This document shows, in pieces, positions 12,701-21,047 of a stretch of 64,000 bases of DNA. The position numbers and the translations under genes were made by a program. Numbering within the stretch: the stretch's first letter is position 1; each line of letters starts with the position of its first letter. The notes beneath the pieces are model-generated. The model was not told where the DNA came from. It saw only the letters and a list, made by a program, of their open reading frames with translations, and made no database searches. Origin of the DNA: Isoperla grammatica (lineage: Eukaryota > Arthropoda > Insecta > Plecoptera > Perlodidae); assembly GCA_945910005.1 (NCBI GenBank), contig OX246739.1:1188501-1252500 (forward strand). Direction: 5' to 3'.

Positions 12701-14344
12701 GACAGGCACAAGCCCTACCCCACGCTAGAGGTCAGTATAACCCTTACACAGCAATCTTTATAAGCTGCCTCATGAAGAGGGGAGACAGGCACAAGCCCTA
12801 CCCCACGCTAGAGGTCAGTATAACCCTTAGACAGCAACCTTTATAAGCTGCCTCATGAAGAGGGGAGACAGGAACAAGCCCTACCCCACGCTAGAGGTCA
12901 GTATAACCCTTACACAGCAACCTTTATAAGCTGCCTCATGAAGAGGGGAGACAGGCACAAGCCCTACCCCACGCTAGAGGTCAGTATAACCCTTACACAG
13001 CAACCTTTATAAGCTGCCTCATGAAGAGGGGAGACAGGAACAAGCCCTACCCCACGCTAGAGGTCAGTATAACCCTTACACAGCAACCTTTATAAGCTGC
13101 CTCATGAAGAGGGGAGACAGACACAAGCCCTACCCCACGCTAGAGGTCAGTATAACCCTTACACAGCAACCTTTATAAGCTGCCTCATGAAGAGGGGAGA
13201 CAGGCACAAGCCCTACCCCACGCTAGAGGTCAGTATAACCCTTACACAGCAACCTTTATAAGCTGCCTCATGAAGAGGGGAGACAGGCACAAGCCCTACC
13301 CCACGCTAGAGGTCAGTATAACCCTTACACAGCAACCTTGTTGATGCTGACGTCATACATGAGAGAGGCATTGTCCAACCAAATGTCAGTATTTGAAAAT
13401 GCCACCAGCTGATTGGCTCAAATTCACTCACCTATGACGACAGCATTCCAGGTTGCTGTGGATGAGCAATTGTATGGCTGAAGCATCATTCCTGGTTAGA
13501 GCTTGTTAATTAAATACTTTCATAGTATTCAATTTTTCTGAGAGCAATTTTGAGTTTGTAGGAAAGGCTTTTGGTTTCTTGTGAGCAGAAACCTATGCAG
13601 GTTATAATGTGAATCATGTGCTGAAGAGAACCTTAAGATATTATGCCCATCAGCTCAGCGTTATCAACACATCCTCTCAGCTCACCACAAGGCCCATGCT
13701 TTGTTTCCAGTGCGCTGAGCAGCTAAAATTTTCACCGCAAGACAGAACGATGGAGTCAATCAACGCGTGCATTGAACGACGGGAATATGAAACACAGATT
13801 GAAACCTTCAAGGAGGAAACCAAAGCTCTACGGCCGCCACTGGACAATGTACCAACTATTGTGTTCAATGAGGTGAGTACAGAGTACATAGCTATGTTGA
13901 ACGGTTGAGACGTGTGATTACCTACGTGAAAAGTGTTAGTTTGGTACAGGAAAAGGTCAGCGTAAGCTTTAAAATTCTTTCTGGCACACAATCTAACACA
14001 TTCTCCGGCCATCTTGTTTTTATTTTAATCGCTCTCCACCAGTCCAAAGTATAATGATAAAAAAATAAAATGATATGCGTTCGTATTACATATTATGTGT
14101 TCTGTACACCCCAACCCAAAGAAGATTTCCGTTCGCTTAAGATAAAATATTTTCTGTCTAGGAATTTAAACAGCAAGATCAAGACTTGGCGTTGAAAAAC
14201 TTCGCTCAAGTCCTGTGCCACTACATCGAAGTGAACGCCAAGCGTGTGCCCGAGTGTCAAGCGTACAGCACGGCGGCCGACAGCGCCGTCATCTCCTCTC
14301 TGCTGTTGACTGCTGTCGCTGTTCTCGCCATCGCTCATGTCTGA
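3725..14344 (+). CDS. GILT: GILT-like thiol reductase, two-domain gene model (9 exons)
   Basis: Proposed model: exons 3725-3778, 6721-6876, 7194-7370, 7583-7744, 8548-8769, 10666-10821, 11211-11387, 13711-13872, 14162-14344. Every junction is phase 0 and GT-AG. The product would be about 482 residues: signal peptide, GILT domain A, Ala-Pro linker, GILT domain B, hydrophobic tail. GILT-family proteins (PF03227) are secreted or lysosomal thioredoxin-like reductases that reduce protein disulfides at acid pH and serve in insect immunity. Both domains show the YYEALCP active-site strand, the C-H-EC-C signature region, an RPPL or QPPL block and paired cysteines. Alternative: two tandem genes, the first ending at 8844. 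Fusion is favoured because no second signal-peptide exon was found in 8845-10665 and no AATAAA lies within ~500 bases after 8844. A transcript is needed to settle this. Confidence 0.7.
3750..4310 (+). repeat. 63 bp minisatellite, 9 copies, spanning GILT exon 1 donor
   Basis: Nine copies of a 63 bp unit. The first begins inside the signal-peptide codons. Each unit holds CACTTGCAG (acceptor-like), 20 bases of exon 1 and the donor GAG-GTAAGT or GAG-GTAAAT. Donors lie at 3779, 3842, 3905, 3968, 4031, 4094, 4157, 4220 and 4283. Because 63 is a multiple of three and no unit contains a stop, the frame stays open to 4327, giving 21-residue repeats of the type SHSHSNTDTLTLAASV. Copies are nearly identical, so the array is young. 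Confidence 0.95.
5728..5835 (+). mobile_element. tRNA-derived SINE-like sequence
   Basis: A perfect B-box GGTTCGAATCC lies at about 5796-5806, preceded by an A-box-like TGGCTTGTACGG about 55 bases upstream. The anticodon arm region is too long and unpaired for a functional tRNA. It lies inside GILT intron 1 and reads in the gene's direction. Confidence 0.6.
6067..6156. repeat. 30 bp tandem repeat, 3 copies
   Basis: Three copies of a 30 bp unit containing CAGACTCGTGTAGC and AAGCTTAGTGAA; the middle copy has ATAAAAGC in place of ATGTAAGC. Located in GILT intron 1. Confidence 0.9.
6721..6876 (+). CDS. GILT: GILT exon 2A, active-site exon of domain A
   Basis: 52 codons starting ATVQPPRKLEVAV after the acceptor TTTCTGTTTCAG and ending GRAT before GTACGG. 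Contains YYEALCPDSLKFF: the reductase active site that is CxxC in mammalian GILT is here C-P-D-S, with serine in place of the second cysteine. C-x-x-S sites are common in insect GILT-like proteins, so a lone nucleophilic cysteine may still act on disulfides, but full CxxC chemistry is not expected. Near-identical in layout and length to exon 2B at 10666-10821, showing that the two domains arose by tandem duplication. Confidence 0.9.
6886..6942. repeat. (CACACG)n microsatellite
   Basis: About nine hexamers of CACACG/ACGCAC starting some ten bases after the exon 2A donor. It creates long spurious open frames of alternating Ala-His or Cys-Val on both strands. Confidence 0.95.
7194..7370 (+). CDS. 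GILT: GILT exon 3A, signature exon of domain A
   Basis: 59 codons from HEMVNGAWVSKC to QTYPTPE. Contains the GILT signature region, here C-S-H-T-P-T-E-C with a further cysteine eight residues on; the family consensus is CQHGxxEC followed by a cysteine, so the glutamine and glycine are replaced. The later NAFISCLMKR block carries the next conserved cysteine. Acceptor CCATGCAG, donor GAG-GTCAGC, phase 0 at both ends. Confidence 0.9.
7583..7744 (+). CDS. GILT: GILT exon 4A, C-terminal half of domain A
   Basis: 54 codons from CTNEVLEKSS to PTIIVNR. Includes the conserved cysteine pair (first residue and FKSC) and the family block LQPPLSFVPTIIVN, equivalent to the QPPH-VPW-VNG strand of mammalian GILT. 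The acceptor is TTCTGTTTTCAG; the donor AGG-GTGAGT follows the Asn-Arg codons in phase 0. Confidence 0.9.
8076..8412. repeat. ~86 bp tandem repeat, 4 copies
   Basis: Four copies, with a degenerate lead copy near 8000, of a unit containing CAGACTAGACCAAG, TGTCCCCCTCGC and CCCATATCTCCCCTTC. It lies in the intron between GILT exons 4A and 5A. The minus-strand frame 8051-8530 is a by-product of this repeat. Confidence 0.9.
8548..8769 (+). CDS. GILT: GILT exon 5A, end of domain A plus Ala-Pro linker
   Basis: Begins VYSKKNQDLAVKDFKKLLCD after acceptor TTGTTGCAG and includes the last two domain cysteines (LLCDY and VPEC). It then enters an Ala-Pro repeat (8657-8730) and a His/Ser/Asn-rich stretch ending HSQHM. 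I end it at 8769 on a weak donor, ATG-GTAACA, which joins exon 2B in phase 0 and would make the Ala-Pro tract an interdomain linker. If that donor is unused the frame runs to a TAA at 8842-8844, adding a 24-residue hydrophobic tail and giving a single-domain protein of about 281 residues. Both forms could exist. Confidence 0.7.
8657..8730 (+). repeat. CCTGCA/CCTGCG coding repeat (Ala-Pro)n
   Basis: About twelve hexamers of CCTGCA or CCTGCG, in frame with exon 5A, encoding Pro-Ala dipeptides. Such tracts form stiff extended linkers in other secreted proteins. Length is likely polymorphic. Confidence 0.9.
9293..9594. repeat. Long near-perfect palindrome (fold-back MITE candidate)
   Basis: Two ~125 bp arms, AATAATATTACATGAAAAAA at 9293 and its inverse ending at 9594, separated by about 40 bases around ACATAGATTGCAGTATTCTG. 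The arms share AAAAACAACGC (GCGTTGTTTTT on the right), a TTTAAATGCACTAAAAAGT block, CTCACTCGGAAAATAAAAGC and a GGGTGCTTTC/GAAAGCGCCC inner end, with a few mismatches. No coding capacity. Confidence 0.9.
10062..10142 (-). mobile_element. tRNA-derived SINE-like sequence
   Basis: On the minus strand an A-box-like stretch (GACAGCTAGATTATAAC) is followed by a good B-box, GGTTCAATTCC, and then CCGCTACCGAC. Spacing is tRNA-like. It lies between GILT exons 5A and 2B, antisense to the gene. Confidence 0.55.
10666..10821 (+). CDS. GILT: GILT exon 2B, active-site exon of domain B
   Basis: 52 codons, exactly the length of exon 2A, from VPVEPQHKVNVTVYYEALCP to FGKAT. The active site reads C-P-H-S, so domain B also lacks the second cysteine of CxxC and differs from domain A by His for Asp. 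NVT just before the active strand is a potential N-glycosylation site. Acceptor TTTGTTTCAG, donor ACG-GTACGT, phase 0. The block from TVYYEALCP to VELKHVPFG is almost identical to domain A, indicating recent duplication or gene conversion. Confidence 0.9.
11211..11387 (+). CDS. GILT: GILT exon 3B, signature exon of domain B
   Basis: 59 codons from HEMVDGVWKSTC to HRPYPTLE, the same length as exon 3A. The signature region reads C-R-H-P-P-A-E-C, then C after ten residues, and FISCLMKRG follows. Acceptor ATCCCCTCAG, donor GAG-GTCAGT at 11388. The last ~57 bases and the donor are the first unit of a 24-copy array. Only this first donor keeps the reading frame: reading on gives a stop at about 11418. 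Confidence 0.9.
11331..13339 (+). repeat. 83/88 bp minisatellite, 24 copies, spanning GILT exon 3B donor
   Basis: Twenty-four copies; donor-containing GCTAGAGGTCAGT occurs at 11381, 11464 and so on to 13305. Most units are 83 bp; three are 88 bp through an extra CCCTT. Each unit carries 62 bases of exon-like sequence ending in the donor GAG-GTCAGT and a 21-base intron-like piece ending TTACACAG, an acceptor-like site. Units alternate GACAGGCACAAG and GACAGGAACAAG variants, suggesting higher-order duplication. Period 83 is not a multiple of three, so included copies would shift the frame. Confidence 0.95.
13340..13710 (+). other. Remainder of GILT intron between exons 3B and 4B
   Basis: Ordinary AT-rich intron sequence after the array, ending in GCTTTGTTTCCAG. 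Nothing else recognised. Confidence 0.7.
13711..13872 (+). CDS. GILT: GILT exon 4B, C-terminal half of domain B
   Basis: 54 codons, the same length as exon 4A, from CAEQLKFSPQDRTM to PTIVFNE. Holds the conserved cysteines (first residue and INAC) and the LRPPLDNVPTIVFN block. Acceptor TTTGTTTCCAG, donor GAG-GTGAGT, phase 0. It is much less like exon 4A than exon 2B is like 2A, so exon 2 similarity may reflect local gene conversion or stronger selection. Confidence 0.9.
14162..14344 (+). CDS. GILT: GILT exon 5B, last exon with hydrophobic tail
   Basis: 60 codons plus TGA, starting EFKQQDQDLALKNFAQVLCH after the acceptor TTTCTGTCTAG. Contains the last two GILT cysteines (VLCHY and VPEC). It ends with SAVISSLLLTAVAVLAIAHV, a hydrophobic C-terminus of the kind seen in GPI-anchor signals or a terminal membrane helix; a preceding Ala-Ala-Asp-Ser could serve as an anchor attachment region. 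Such a tail is unusual for classical soluble GILT. The codons for this tail are the first unit of a 7-copy array that continues into the 3' UTR. Confidence 0.85.
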   Translation, partial: EFKQQDQDLALKNFAQVLCHYIEVNAKRVPECQAYSTAADSAVISSLLLTAVAVLAIAHV

Positions 14345-14908
14345 TGTGTGTCAAGCCTACAGCACGGCGGCCGACAGCGCCGTCATCTCCTCACTGCTGT
14401 TGACTGCTGTCGCTGTTCTCGCCATCGCTCATGTCTGATGAGTGTCAAGCCTACAGCACGGCGGCCGACAGCGTCGTCATCTCCTCTCTGCTGTTGACTG
14501 CTGTCGCTGTTCTCGCCATCGCTCATGTCTGATGTGTGTCAAGCCTACAGCACGGCGGCCGACAGCGCCGTCATCTCCTCACTGCTGTTGACTGCTGTCG
14601 CTGTTCTCGCCATCGCTCATGTCTGATGAGTGTCAAGCCTACAGCACGGCGGCCGACAGCGTCGTCATCTCCTCACTGCTGTTGACTGCTGTCGCTGTTC
14701 TCGCCATCGCTCATGTCTGATGAGTGTCAAGCCTACAGCACGGCGGCCGACAGCGTCGTCATCTCCTCTCTGCTGTTGACTGCTGTCGCTGTTCTCGCCA
14801 TCGCTCATGTCTGATGAGTGTCAAGCGTACAGCACGGCGGCCGACAGCGCCGTCATCTCCTCTCTGCTGTTGACTGCTGTCGCTGTTCTCGCCATCGCTC
14901 ATGTCTAA
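14256..14908 (+). repeat. 94 bp minisatellite, 7 copies, spanning GILT stop codon
   Basis: Seven copies of a 94 bp unit that begins TGTCAAGC(G/C)TACAGCACGG and ends CTCATGTCTGATG. The first is coding (tail of domain B and stop at 14342-14344); the other six follow as 3' UTR. Because 94 is one more than a multiple of three, later copies fall in successive frames. The first and last copies share TGTCAAGCGTAC while the inner five have TGTCAAGCCTAC. Confidence 0.95.
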
Positions 14909-14993
14909 TGTCTCCGAGTGGAATGCAACATTTATCTCATAAAAAGTTTCCAATGAGAGTTTACATTACTCGTGTAATAATTTCAAAAATAGA

Positions 14994-15027
14994 AATAAAT
15001 TGTTTTGTTCTTTAAAAACCAAATAAA
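14994..15027 (+). terminator. GILT polyadenylation signals
   Basis: AATAAA at 14994-14999 and 15022-15027, about 90-120 bases after the last copy of the tail array and followed by a T-rich stretch. They define the probable 3' end of the GILT transcript near 15040. Confidence 0.7.
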
Positions 15028-15199
15028 GTAATTTTAAGTAAGTCACAAATTTGTTATATATTCTTTTGCTTCCGCACTGATCATTCCCTGTAAATGTGCC
15101 CAGGCCAAATCAAGACCCAATCCAGAAATTGGAGTCTGTTGAGGTTGCTTTCGGTGTTTCGGTGTACCTCAGGTGTCAGTGTTGGGTCCACACCTCTTT

Positions 15200-15240
15200 A
15201 AATAAATAAATAAATTCACATTTAGAGTCTACCCACTCAG
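15200..15240. repeat. Dispersed repeat tail, (TAAA)n plus conserved block
   Basis: A TAAATAAATAAATAAA run followed by TTCACATTTAGAGTCTACCC and ACTCAGTA. The same arrangement recurs at about 30273-30332, so both are ends of one dispersed element family. Confidence 0.7.
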
Positions 15241-16218
15241 TAACTAAACTGATTTGCAGTGGGGGACTTTAATTTGAAGTACTTTGTAATACAAATTATG
15301 GATTTTCCTTTATGTGTTTTTAGTCCTTTGCATAACGCTCGAAAAAGGCCTGGTCGGTATAAAATTTGGGTCAAAGGATGACATATATCAAATGAAAGCT
15401 TATGACGAGTACTTTTCAAAAAACCATGATATACCTCTGGCAAATCCAGCTTTCTAAGTCAAAACCAGGGTCAAAGGTCAAATTTGTAATTTTTTAAAAT
15501 AATTTTTAATTAAATAATGAAAAATGTTTGCAAGTTGAAAAATACTATTTCAGTAAGATAAATGTATAAAGTTTATTAAAAAAAAAATTAAATTACCTTT
15601 TTATCTTTTTTGACCTTGATTGGGGTCAATTTTCTCAAAATGGGTAATTTCTAAACTTTTCTTCGATTTATTGGCCAATATTCATTATATCAACGTACTT
15701 ACTCATAAATACGTTAAAATGAATAGTTCTTATTGTTATCACATTGTTTTCACGGTATTCATTCAAAATGGCGGTCAAAGGTCAATAGGTAAGTATCGTC
15801 AAACTAGGTCTAGTAACTAAAATATTACTTGTGGGTACTCTAAAGACGCAGAATTTTATCTGCAATTGCAATAACGAATAATAATATCATGATTTAATCG
15901 TAAGAGAATGTTATTATCATAACACTTATAAACTACTTAAGATTGTTACTGAATTTCTAATTAATGTCCTCAGACATCAGGGTATTCTTAAATGGGTGTG
16001 CAACTGCAACAAAATACATTTTTAGTAAGAGCATGACCATGCTGAGATACGTGATATGATACTAGTATTATGTTATATCTACCTTAGCAGTCACTGTCCA
16101 AGTTGTCAGATTAATCACCTTCTGACTCAATGGAATTCTCATGCTGGCTACTGGTACTGGTACTGGTACTGATACTGGTATTTGTACAATCCTTTAGCTT
16201 ACAAGCGTGGGTACACTT

Positions 16219-16401
16219 TTATTGATTGGCCAAACACTCACATGTCGGCATCTTGCAAACACGGCAACAGTTACAGGCTAGGAGATCCATAACGGTCAAA
16301 GGTACTGGAGTTCCAATCATCCACTCGTTGCTCAGATCTCCTTCTGCCGTGGTTTCCCATCCATAGCCACGCGGATCAGGAACATCAGGGTTGGCGTCCA
16401 A
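16219..16401 (-). pseudogene. Transposon-encoded cysteine-rich protein remnant, left arm
   Basis: Reads DANPDVPDPRGYGW and then LLACNCCRVCKMPTCECLAN on the minus strand. It resembles the C-terminal part of a widespread insect transposon-linked protein with a P-x-P-x-x-x-GW motif followed by a CxC-type cysteine cluster (family recalled, not searched). The frame is short and ends before the rest of the cysteine cluster. Mirror copy of 17104-17382. Confidence 0.55.
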
Positions 16402-17103
16402 ACAACGTATCCAGACCGCTGTTTGGTGGTTAGCTCGCAGCCGCAGGATTTGAAGCAGTAGACAATCGCTTCAAGGTGGTAGCTGATTAGACTAAATATC
16501 ATCACATTTACTTTTGAAAAGCTCGTAGGGCAGCTGGTTGACGCTTGACTACCAAAAATCAAACACACTTCGAAGATGTGTAAAAACTAGCGAGTTTGTT
16601 GGGATTCGAAGTATACCCTCCCTGACCTTCATGCACTGGTTGTGACAAAGGTTGGGATTCATAGTCGGCCACTTCACCTAGAGACACCCAATGTTGCTAT
16701 GGATATGTTTACTATATGGGAAATGACATGTATGAAACTGTTACCTTGTTAACAACGGGCGCATCTATAGGTGTAGGGGACGACTATGAGTTCCAACCTG
16801 AGAGAGCTCATTCAGTGGTAAAGGGAAAAAGAGAACTTTGAATATCATGAGAAAAAACTCGCATTTCTGTGTCAAGCTAAGCAAGATAGGTCAGGACTGG
16901 AGTTTCTATCGATGTCATCAAAAAACCTCGAAGAGTTTGTCTGTAAACTCTGCTCTTTGACCACGACTCTGTCATGCGTCAACCTGCTGCGCTACTAGCT
17001 TTTAAGAAGTGTGATGATATGAAGTCTAATCAGCTACCACCTTGTAACGATTGCTTACTGCTTAATATCCTGCGACTGTGAGTTATCAACCAAACACGAT
17101 CTA

Positions 17104-17382
17104 TTGATACGTTGCTTGGAAGCCAACCCTGATGTTCCTGATCTGTGTGGCTATGGATGGAAAACCACGGCAGAAGGAGATCTGAGCAACGAGTGGATGA
17201 TTGGAACTCCAGTACCTTTGACCGTTATGGATCTCCTAGCCTGTAACTGTTGCCGTGTTTGCAAGATGCCGACCTATGAGTGTTTGGCCAATCAGCTGAA
17301 GTGTACCCACGCGTGTAAGCTGAAGGACTGTCCAAATATCGGTACCCAGCATGAGAATTCCAGTGAATCAGAAGGTGATTAA
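17104..17382 (+). pseudogene. Transposon-encoded cysteine-rich protein remnant, right arm
   Basis: A frame of about 92 codons including NPDVPDLCGYGW, LLACNCCRVCKMPTYECLAN and LKCTHACKLKDCPN, the full cysteine cluster, then an acidic end. Upstream in nearby frames, around 16970-17060, are further pieces (AFKKCDDMKSNQLPP-like), separated by stops and frame changes, so the gene is broken. Probably the C-terminal region of the protein of the parent transposon. Confidence 0.6.
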
Positions 17383-18261
17383 TCTGACGACTTCAATTTT
17401 GAGTGATTTTGACTTCAATTTTGATTAATTTGACGACTAGACAGTGACTTCTAGGACAGATATCATATCATACTATCATATCACGTATCTCTGCATGGTC
17501 ATGCTCTTTTCTTAAAATGTATTTTGTTGCAGTGGCACACCCATTGAAGAATACCCTGATGTCTGAGGACATTAATTAGAAATTCAGTAACAATCTTAAG
17601 TAGTTGACAAGTTACATGATAATTACATTCTCTTACGATTAAAACATTATATTGTTATTCGTTATTGTAATTGCAGTTAAAATTCTGCGTCTTTAGAGTA
17701 CCCACAAGTAATATTTTAGTTACTAGACCTAGTTTGACGATACTTACCTATTGACCTTTGACCGCCATTTTGAATGAATACCGTGCAAACAATGTGATAA
17801 CAATAAGAACTATTCATTTTAACGTATTTATGAGTAAGTACGTTGATATAATGAATATTGGCCAATAAATCAAAACAAATTTTAAAAATTACCCATTTTG
17901 AGGAAATTGACCTCAATTAAGGTCAAAAAAGGCTTGATGGGTAATTTAATATTTTTTTTAAGAAAGATAATACATTTACCTTACTAAAAGTGTATGACTA
18001 AACTTGCAAACATTTTTCATTATTTAATTAAAAATTATTACAAAAATTACAAATTTGACCTTTGACCCTAGTTTTGACATAGAAATCTGGATTTGCCAGA
18101 GGTATATCATAGTTTTTTGAAAAGTACTCGTCTCAAGCTTTCATTTGATATATGTCATCCTTTGACCCAAATTTTATACCGTCATTCTCGTTATGCAAAG
18201 GACTATTTGTGTAAGATTAGAATGTACGCTGATGATTGCATACTAATACTATACCTGCCGT

Positions 18262-19820
18262 GACACGCCTGTAGAGACTTGCTCTCGCTTGGTCCAGCCA
18301 TGTGCACCCTACAAGGCACCCTACGTGAGTGCCCCTACGTGAGCGCCCCTACGTGAGCGCCCCTACACGTACGGAAGGGCGTGGGGTCCGCTACGCCTGC
18401 GCACCATGCCTGTAGAGACTTGCTCTCGCTTGGTCCAGCCATGTGCACCCTACAAGGCACCCTACGTGAGTGCCCCTACGTGAGCGCCCCTACGTGAGCG
18501 CCCCTACGTGAGCGCCCCTACACGTACGGAAGGGCGTGGGGTCCGCCGCGCCTGCGCACCACGCCTGTAGAGACTTGCTCTCGCTTGGTCCAGCCATGTG
18601 CACCCTACAAGGCACCCTACGTGAGTGCCCCTACGTGAGCGCCCCTACGTGAGCGCCCCTACACGTACGGAAGGGCGTGGGGTCCGCTACGCCTGCGCAC
18701 CACGCCTGTAGAGACTTGCTCTCGCTTGGTCCAGCCGTGTGCACCCTACAAGGCACCCTACGTGAGTGCCCCTACGTGAGCGCCCCTACGTGAGCGCCCC
18801 TACGTGAGCGCCCCTACACGTACGGAAGGGCGTGGGGTCCGCTACGCCTGCGCACGACGCCTGTAGAGACTTGCTCTCGCTTGGTCCAGCCATGTGCACC
18901 CTACAAGGCACCCTACGTGAGTGCCCCTACGTGTGTGCCCCTACGTGAGCGCCCCTACGTGAGCGCCCCTACGTGAGCGCCCCTACACGTACGGAAGGGC
19001 GTGGGGTCCGCCGCGCCTGCGCACCACGCCTGTAGAGACTTGCTCTCGCTTGGTCCAGCCATGTGCACCCTACAAGGCACCCTACGTGAGTGCCCCTACG
19101 TGAGTGCCCCTACGTGAGCGCCCCTACGTGAGCGCCCCTACACGTACGGAAGGGCGTGGGGTCCGCTACGCCTGCGCACGACGCCTGTAGAGACTTGCTC
19201 TCGCTTGGTCCAGCCATGTGCACCCTACAAGGCACCCTACGTGAGTGCCCCTACGTGTGTGCCCTACGTGAGCGCCCCTACACGTACGGAAGGGCGTGGG
19301 GTCCGCCGCGCCTGCGCACCACGCCTGTAGAGACTTGCTCTCGCTTGGTCCAGCCATGTGCACCCTACAAGGCACCCTACGTGTGTGCCCCTACGTGAGT
19401 GCCCCTACGTGTGTGCCCTACGTGAGCGCCCCTACACGTACGGAAGGGCGTGGGGTCCGCCGCGCCTGCGCACCACGCCTGTAGAGACTTGCTCTCGCTT
19501 GGTCCAGCCATGTGCACCCTACAAGGCACCCTACGTGAGCGCCCCTATGTGAGTGCCCCTACGTGAGCGCCCCTACGTGAGTGCCCCTACACGTACGGAA
19601 GGGCGTGGGGTCCGCCGCGCCTGCGCACCACGCCTGTAGAGACTTGCTCTCGCTTGGTCCAGCCATGTGCACCCTACAAGGCACCCTACGTGAGCGCCCC
19701 TATGTGAGTGCCCCTACGTGAGCGCCCCTACGTGAGTGCCCCTACACGTACGGAAGGGCGTGGGGTCCGCCGCGCCTGCGCACGACGCCTGTAGAGACTT
19801 GCTCTCGCTTGGTCCAGCCG
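18262..19820 (+). repeat. GC-rich compound minisatellite, 11 copies, 5' of GluRIB exon 1
   Basis: Eleven copies of a 138-168 bp unit starting TGTAGAGACTTGCTCTCGCT and TGGTCCAGCC, then GTGCACCCTACAAGGCACC, then 2-5 nested copies of a ~15 bp CCCCTACGTGAGCG motif, then CACGTACGGAAGGGCGTGGG. Unit length varies with the number of inner motifs. The last copy runs directly into GTACAGCCTGGCAG and the exon 1 start codon, so the unit contains the immediate 5' flank or 5' UTR of the receptor gene. TACGTG occurs several times per unit. Confidence 0.95.
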
Positions 19821-19860
19821 TACAGCCTGGCAGTTCTCGGTGCGACGCTGCTTCATCAAG

Positions 19861-19945
19861 ATGTGGCGGCCATTGGGAGCCGCAGCTTTTCTGTCGGCGT
19901 TCGGCGTCCTGGCGTCCCTCGGCGCCGCCGATAAGATCCCGCTGG
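19861..19945 (+). CDS. GluRIB: GluRIB exon 1, signal peptide
   Basis: Encodes MWRPLGAAAFLSAFGVLASL followed by GAADKIPL and the first base of a glycine codon. A hydrophobic core with small residues before the predicted cleavage near GAA fits a signal peptide. The donor is CTGG-GTGAGT. DKIPLG is the expected start of the mature amino-terminal domain. The start codon is preceded by CATCAAG, an acceptable context. The exon lies directly downstream of the compound array. Confidence 0.8.
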
Positions 19946-20957
19946 GTGAGTACAAGCACAGTCCAGTCAGATGGTGCAGGCTCAACACAAGTCACTTGCC
20001 GACACGTTCAATGCACTTCAGGTTATCAACACATGCCTAGAGTAGCGAGATATCATACACATTCACCGTGTTTCGTAAAGGAAACGTGACTATATTGGAC
20101 CTAGATCAGAGGCCGGTGCATCATTCCTCATACTCATACCTAATATCTAGAGAAGCGATCCTGACGCTTTGACGTTATGTGTTAAGAATTGTCTTCCCTC
20201 GGCAACGATGCGTTATGTATCTAAAGTGTATAGTTGTAATTGAAAATGTAAAAACATGTTCATTTTATAATAAGAATGCAATTTTAAATACCCATCAAAT
20301 TAAATTAATAAATACATTGTCACTCAGTTACAAGGACTAATTTTTAGTGAGGAAATGTATACTATTTATTATGTACGCTTCGTTGTTGATAATAAATGGT
20401 ATAAAATATCTCCCTCATGAAAACGAATTGTTTGTTGAATTTGCCTTTCAATAAATGTCATGTGGTATGAACCGCCATTACTTTTGTGCGTTTATGTAAT
20501 ATATATATATATTCATTACGAACATGTTTACATCGTTGAGAACTATACACAATTTTATATATGCGAAGCAACGACTCAAACAGTCAATCCTGGTCAGTTG
20601 TACATTTTTAGTGTATCTAAAACAAAATAGAGGTATTTTACATCCATTTACGGTTGGATTCAAATACGCAAATTATGCTTATTAATAATTACAGCATATC
20701 GGATGTTATGTCACATTTCTTCCCGAGTTTAAGTAGTGTGTACGCTTTAAAATAATGATCGTAAATATTTACAATTATTGTAACATTCAATATTATTAAT
20801 TATTTTCACTATTTTTGATTATTATTATTTTAATAATTATTATTATTATTATTATTATGTTATTTTCTTTCTTCTCTTCTCTCATTTGCACCATCGGGCT
20901 CCTCTTGAGCCAAGACGATGCGAGAGTGCACCCTAGGGTGGCGGCCGAAAGATGGTG

Positions 20958-21047
<90 letters not shown>

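Larger units (their letters stand above)
15321..18205. mobile_element. 2.9 kb fold-back DNA transposon
   Basis: The ends are TAGTCCTTTGCATAACG at 15321 and its inverse CGTTATGCAAAGGACTA ending at 18205. Inverted similarity extends inward for about 1.2 kb on each side (to about 16560 and from about 16970), with a ~400 bp unpaired centre. Both arms carry the same cysteine-rich coding remnant in opposite directions. Target duplication was not identified; the shared TA at each end may be part of it. Arms differ at scattered positions, so the element is not very recent. Confidence 0.85.

Noticed and set aside
12347..12763. 138-codon frame in the 83 bp array
   Set aside because: Arises from a mixture of 83 and 88 bp units within an intron; not linked in frame to the GILT exons.
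11331..13339. CRISPR-like regular array
   Set aside because: Units are contiguous without unique spacers and the DNA is eukaryotic with introns.
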